From: Elusimicrobiota bacterium
GTDB lineage: Bacteria; Elusimicrobiota; Elusimicrobia; UBA1565; JACRDR01
Direction: 5' to 3'
Assembly: GCA_016212845.1 (NCBI GenBank)
Contig: JACRDR010000142.1
Location: 1-7,782 of the forward strand
DNA: 7,782 nt
Shown: positions 5,978 through 7,782 of the stretch, one piece after another
Numbering within the stretch: the first letter of the stretch is position 1
Layout: the number at the start of each line of letters is the position of its first letter
Notes under the pieces: generated by a model
The model's input: the letters and a program-made list of their open reading frames with translations, nothing else
Databases searched by the model: none
Told to the model about the DNA's origin: nothing
Made by a program: the position numbers and the translations under genes

Positions 5978-7420
5978 ATGGGACTCAACGACAAGCTCTT
6001 GCAGGCGGCCTTCGGCCGGGCGATCCCGGAGATGAGCTACTGCATCGGGATCTATCTGAGCGGCACCACCGCGTACATCGCGGAGGTCCGCCTGAGCGGC
6101 TCCAAGCCGAAGGTCGAGCACCTCATCAAGGTGCCGATCCCGCCGCCCAAGGACGACAAGGCCGGCACGAAGGTGGCGGGCGCGCTCAACACCGACATCT
6201 TGGCGGACACCGACCGGCTGGCCGGCCTCCTGAAGCAGGCGATGGCCGCGGCCGGCAAGTGGCGCTCGGAGTACGCGGTCGTCACCTTGTCCCACACCTT
6301 CGGCATTCTGCGCTACTTCGTGATGCCCGCGATCGAGCAGAAGTTCTGGCGCATGGCGGTGCCGGCCGAGGCGAAGAAGTACATCCCGGTCCAGTTCGAG
6401 GATCTCGTCAGCGACTTCCAAATCGAGGCGATGCAGCCCGGCCCCGACAAGCGGCCGAGGCAGGGCGTCGTCTTCGGCGTCACGCAGGGCAAAAACCTCG
6501 AGTACGTGCGCGCGCTGCTCGCCAAGCTCGGCGTGAAGCTCGCGGGCATCGAGATCTCGCCGCTGTCGGTGACGCGCATGTGGGACGCGCTGGAGCCGCC
6601 GAACAACACTCCGTACGCGCATATTCACTTCGACCAGGGCGACGTGCACGTCGTGCTCAACGAGCGGGGCCTTCCTATCTTCGTCCGCGAGCTTCTGATG
6701 GGTCAGGACGCGAAAGTGGCCGACCGCCGCAAGCTCGACCTCACCGGCTGTCTCGACTTCGCCAAGAAGCAGCTGGGCGCGGCGCGGCCGGTCAAGATAC
6801 GCATCAGCGGCGAGACCGCCGAGAAGGCAGGCTGGCAGGAGGCGCTCGGCCAGGAAGCGCAGCTCAAGGCGGAGATCCAGGACACGCCGAAGCTGCTCGG
6901 CATCAAGGGCGGGGAGTGGGGCGGCTACGCGGCGATCGGCGCGGGCATGCGGTGCTTGACCGAGGGCGGACGGCTCACCGTCGACTTGAGCGGCGCCGGC
7001 CGCATCGACGACAATGACCGCCGCACGGCGACGTCGATCTTCATCGGCAGCGGAGTCGTCGCCGCGGTCTTCCTCGGCTTCGGGCTTTGGTTCCACAGCA
7101 AGGCGATCATGAACGCGAGCGAGCTGAGCCGGCTCCGCAGCCGCGGCCTCTCCGTGCCCGCGTTCAGCAACAAGACTTCGCAGCAGATCGAGGCGATGGT
7201 CAACGACCTCCGAAACCGCACGCAGCAGCTGTCGCAGATGACCGCGACGAGCGTGAAGGTCACGAACATCATGGAGAACCTCGCCGAGGATATCCCCGAG
7301 GCGGGCTGGCTCAACGACTTCACCTACGTCTATCCGCTGGAGAGCGCGGTCGGCATGGGCAGCGCGAATTCCTCGGGCCGCTCGCTCACGCTCAACGGAA
7401 ACGTCAGCGGGCCGAGCTAG
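5978..7420 (+). CDS. pilM: PilM-PilN fusion (GspL-like) alignment-complex protein, cut short by TAG
   Basis: This is 480 aa up to the TAG. Residues about 20-335 form a cytoplasmic actin-like PilM domain: CIGIYLSGTTAYIAEV (22-37) is the phosphate-1 region, AHIHFDQGDVHVVLNERG (214-231) the phosphate-2 region, and AAIGAGMRCL (318-327) the adenosine-motif region. A single membrane helix (about 353-371) leads to a coiled-coil stretch (about 377-425) and a PilN-like periplasmic domain (NLAEDIPEAGWLNDFTY, then RSLTLNGNVSG). The PilM-TM-PilN order equals GspL, which bridges the ATPase to the alignment complex. The Asp usual in phosphate-1 (GIDxG) is Tyr25, so ATP hydrolysis is doubtful, as in GspL. 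Start: ATG 4 nt after the previous TAG, with AAGGA (5965-5969) 8 nt upstream, so translation is probably coupled. The TAG cuts the PilN domain before its last strands, and the frame clearly continues beyond it. Confidence 0.85.
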   Translation: MGLNDKLLQAAFGRAIPEMSYCIGIYLSGTTAYIAEVRLSGSKPKVEHLIKVPIPPPKDDKAGTKVAGALNTDILADTDRLAGLLKQAMAAAGKWRSEYAVVTLSHTFGILRYFVMPAIEQKFWRMAVPAEAKKYIPVQFEDLVSDFQIEAMQPGPDKRPRQGVVFGVTQGKNLEYVRALLAKLGVKLAGIEISPLSVTRMWDALEPPNNTPYAHIHFDQGDVHVVLNERGLPIFVRELLMGQDAKVADRRKLDLTGCLDFAKKQLGAARPVKIRISGETAEKAGWQEALGQEAQLKAEIQDTPKLLGIKGGEWGGYAAIGAGMRCLTEGGRLTVDLSGAGRIDDNDRRTATSIFIGSGVVAAVFLGFGLWFHSKAIMNASELSRLRSRGLSVPAFSNKTSQQIEAMVNDLRNRTQQLSQMTATSVKVTNIMENLAEDIPEAGWLNDFTYVYPLESAVGMGSANSSGRSLTLNGNVSGPS

Positions 7421-7600
7421 GCGGCCGAGCAGGACCTCGCGATTCGCTTCAAGGAGCAGCTGCAGCGCGACGAGAAGTTCCTCAAGGCTTTCCCGGCCAT
7501 CGAGATCTCGGTGAGCGCGGGCGGCCGGGGCGGCGGCGACGCCGACGCCAGTTCGCGGACGGGATTCACCATCACGTGCCTGGGGAAAGCCGGTGGCTAA
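7421..7600 (+). pseudogene. 3' remainder of the PilN domain after the in-frame TAG
   Basis: Directly after TAG 7418-7420 the same frame stays open for 59 codons to TAA 7598-7600. It reads AAEQDLAIRFKEQLQRDEKF, then LKAFPAIEISVSAGG, a Gly/Ala turn, and RTGFTITCLGKAGG. This is the usual end of a PilN/GspL periplasmic domain (helix F..QL....F....I.I, then a closing strand F.I.C). The 3' end overlaps the next gene's start by 8 nt (GTGGCTAA), the normal arrangement for pilN-pilO. Ignoring the TAG, the full protein would be 540 codons. The TAG is therefore a nonsense mutation, a base-call error or, less likely, a recoded codon. A one-base change restores Gln, Glu, Lys, Ser or Tyr. Confidence 0.8.
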
Positions 7601-7675
7601 TCCCAAAGCGCCCGGACCCGTCGTCGCGATCCTCGAGGAGGTCACCTTCATCGTCGGGTCGATCCGCTCGCGCAT
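7593..7675 (+). CDS. N-terminal start of a PilO/GspM-like protein, broken off
   Basis: GTG 7593 overlaps the TAA of the upstream frame (GTGGCTAA) and has GGGGA (7582-7586) 6 nt upstream. It begins MANPKAPGPVVAILEEVTFIVGSIRSRI. Position and coupling after a PilM-PilN fusion make PilO/GspM the expected product, an inner-membrane partner of PilN with one TM helix and a periplasmic ferredoxin-like fold. The identity rests on context; these residues carry no diagnostic motif. This frame stays open to the window end, but past about residue 28 it gives low-complexity Arg/Cys-rich sequence with no TM helix. From about 7658 another frame holds a recognisable unrelated protein, so the true pilO-like gene is lost near 7655-7680. 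Confidence 0.5.
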
Positions 7676-7782
7676 TTCCTCTCATATGGGCTCATGGAGG
7701 ATCGCGATCCGCATCCGCTGTTCAGCTGCGGCTGGTACCTTGCGAGCAATCCAGATGTGCTGTCCGCGCAATGTAATCCGGA
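7658..7782 (+). other. Fragment of an HPLF/WYL/NPDV-repeat protein from a different locus (3' end outside window)
   Basis: In the frame beginning at 7658 the sequence reads VDPLAHFLSYGLMEDRD, then PHPLFSCGWYLASNPDVLSA and QCNP, open to the end. The pattern NPLxHYLxxGxxExRDPHPLFDxxWYLxxNPDVxxAxxNP is a known repeat module in large bacterial glycosyltransferase and rhamnan-synthesis-type proteins, often from Alphaproteobacteria. The upstream part of this frame (7601-7657) is not related, and there is no start codon or ribosome site in the right place. Codon use is less GC-rich (aat, cca, caa, tgt), unlike the genes to its left. It appears joined to the pilO-like start rather than being a complete gene. 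Confidence 0.65.

Noticed and set aside
3796..5994. Long open frame (732 codons) on the - strand opposite the OmpA-like gene
   Set aside because: Its Arg/His/Leu/Asp-rich composition is the mirror of GC-rich codons on the + strand. It has no recognisable domain, it spans the terminator, and the + strand protein has clear OmpA-like features.
3833..7420. Genome-wide TAG recoding (for example pyrrolysine) as the explanation of the internal TAG
   Set aside because: TAG ends the pilin just before a terminator and is doubled in frame two codons later. TAG also ends the OmpA-like gene exactly where the domain finishes and pilM begins 4 nt on. TAG is therefore most likely a normal stop here; the recoding test stays open only for codon 481.
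5900..7675. Long open frame (591 codons) on the - strand opposite pilM
   Set aside because: It is a complement artefact of GC-rich coding DNA, composed of Arg/Leu/Asp/Ala runs without motifs. The + strand carries recognisable PilM and PilN domains.
7087..7776. 229-codon + strand frame overlapping the end of pilM and the window end
   Set aside because: It has Arg/Gly/His-rich shadow composition. The PilN and pilO-like readings in the other frames explain the region.

Overview
The window is GC-rich bacterial DNA with all genes on the + strand. It covers part of a type IV pilus / type II secretion assembly cluster. In order it holds: the C-terminal tail of a PilB/GspE-type assembly ATPase (1-85); a 650-aa polytopic membrane protein with a GT-C-like look and a TPR tail (107-2059); a PilC/GspF inner-membrane platform protein (2093-3313); a type IV pilin or major pseudopilin (3362-3835) followed by a strong intrinsic terminator; a 656-aa secreted protein with OmpA-like modules (4003-5973); a PilM-PilN (GspL-like) fusion interrupted by an in-frame TAG (5978-7420, with readable sequence to 7600); and the first codons of what should be a PilO/GspM-like protein (from 7593).

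The organism cannot be fixed from the sequence alone. The pilin N-terminus, with its long VVVLIIGILAAMAIPQY helix, the ERAR.SEA segment and the C-terminal Cys cluster, resembles pilins common in Elusimicrobiota. High-GC members of that phylum are known from groundwater. This is an inference of modest confidence; a delta-proteobacterial lineage is an alternative.

The likely joint role is assembly of a pilus or pseudopilus. The ATPase drives the PilC/GspF platform, which feeds in the pilin. The PilM-PilN fusion and PilO/GspM form the inner-membrane alignment complex. The OmpA-like protein probably links the machine to the wall or outer membrane, and the membrane protein between pilB and pilC could modify glycans. 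The last two roles are guesses.

Four things deserve attention. (1) Two genes have good -10 elements only 7-8 nt before the start codon, which predicts leaderless mRNAs. (2) The OmpA-like gene has its Shine-Dalgarno 25 nt from the first usable start codon, with a small hairpin exactly filling the excess distance. A 10-nt repeat of the upstream terminator stem lies in that hairpin. (3) The OmpA-like protein appears to carry two diverged OmpA/MotB modules, both lacking the usual peptidoglycan-binding Asp. (4) The last roughly 120 bases change identity: the pilO-like gene breaks off and runs into a fragment of an unrelated HPLF/WYL/NPDV-repeat protein typical of glycosyltransferase loci. This looks like a chimeric contig end or a rearrangement, and the in-frame TAG lies only about 250 bases before it. 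No CRISPR, tRNA, rRNA, transposase or obviously new multi-gene system was seen.
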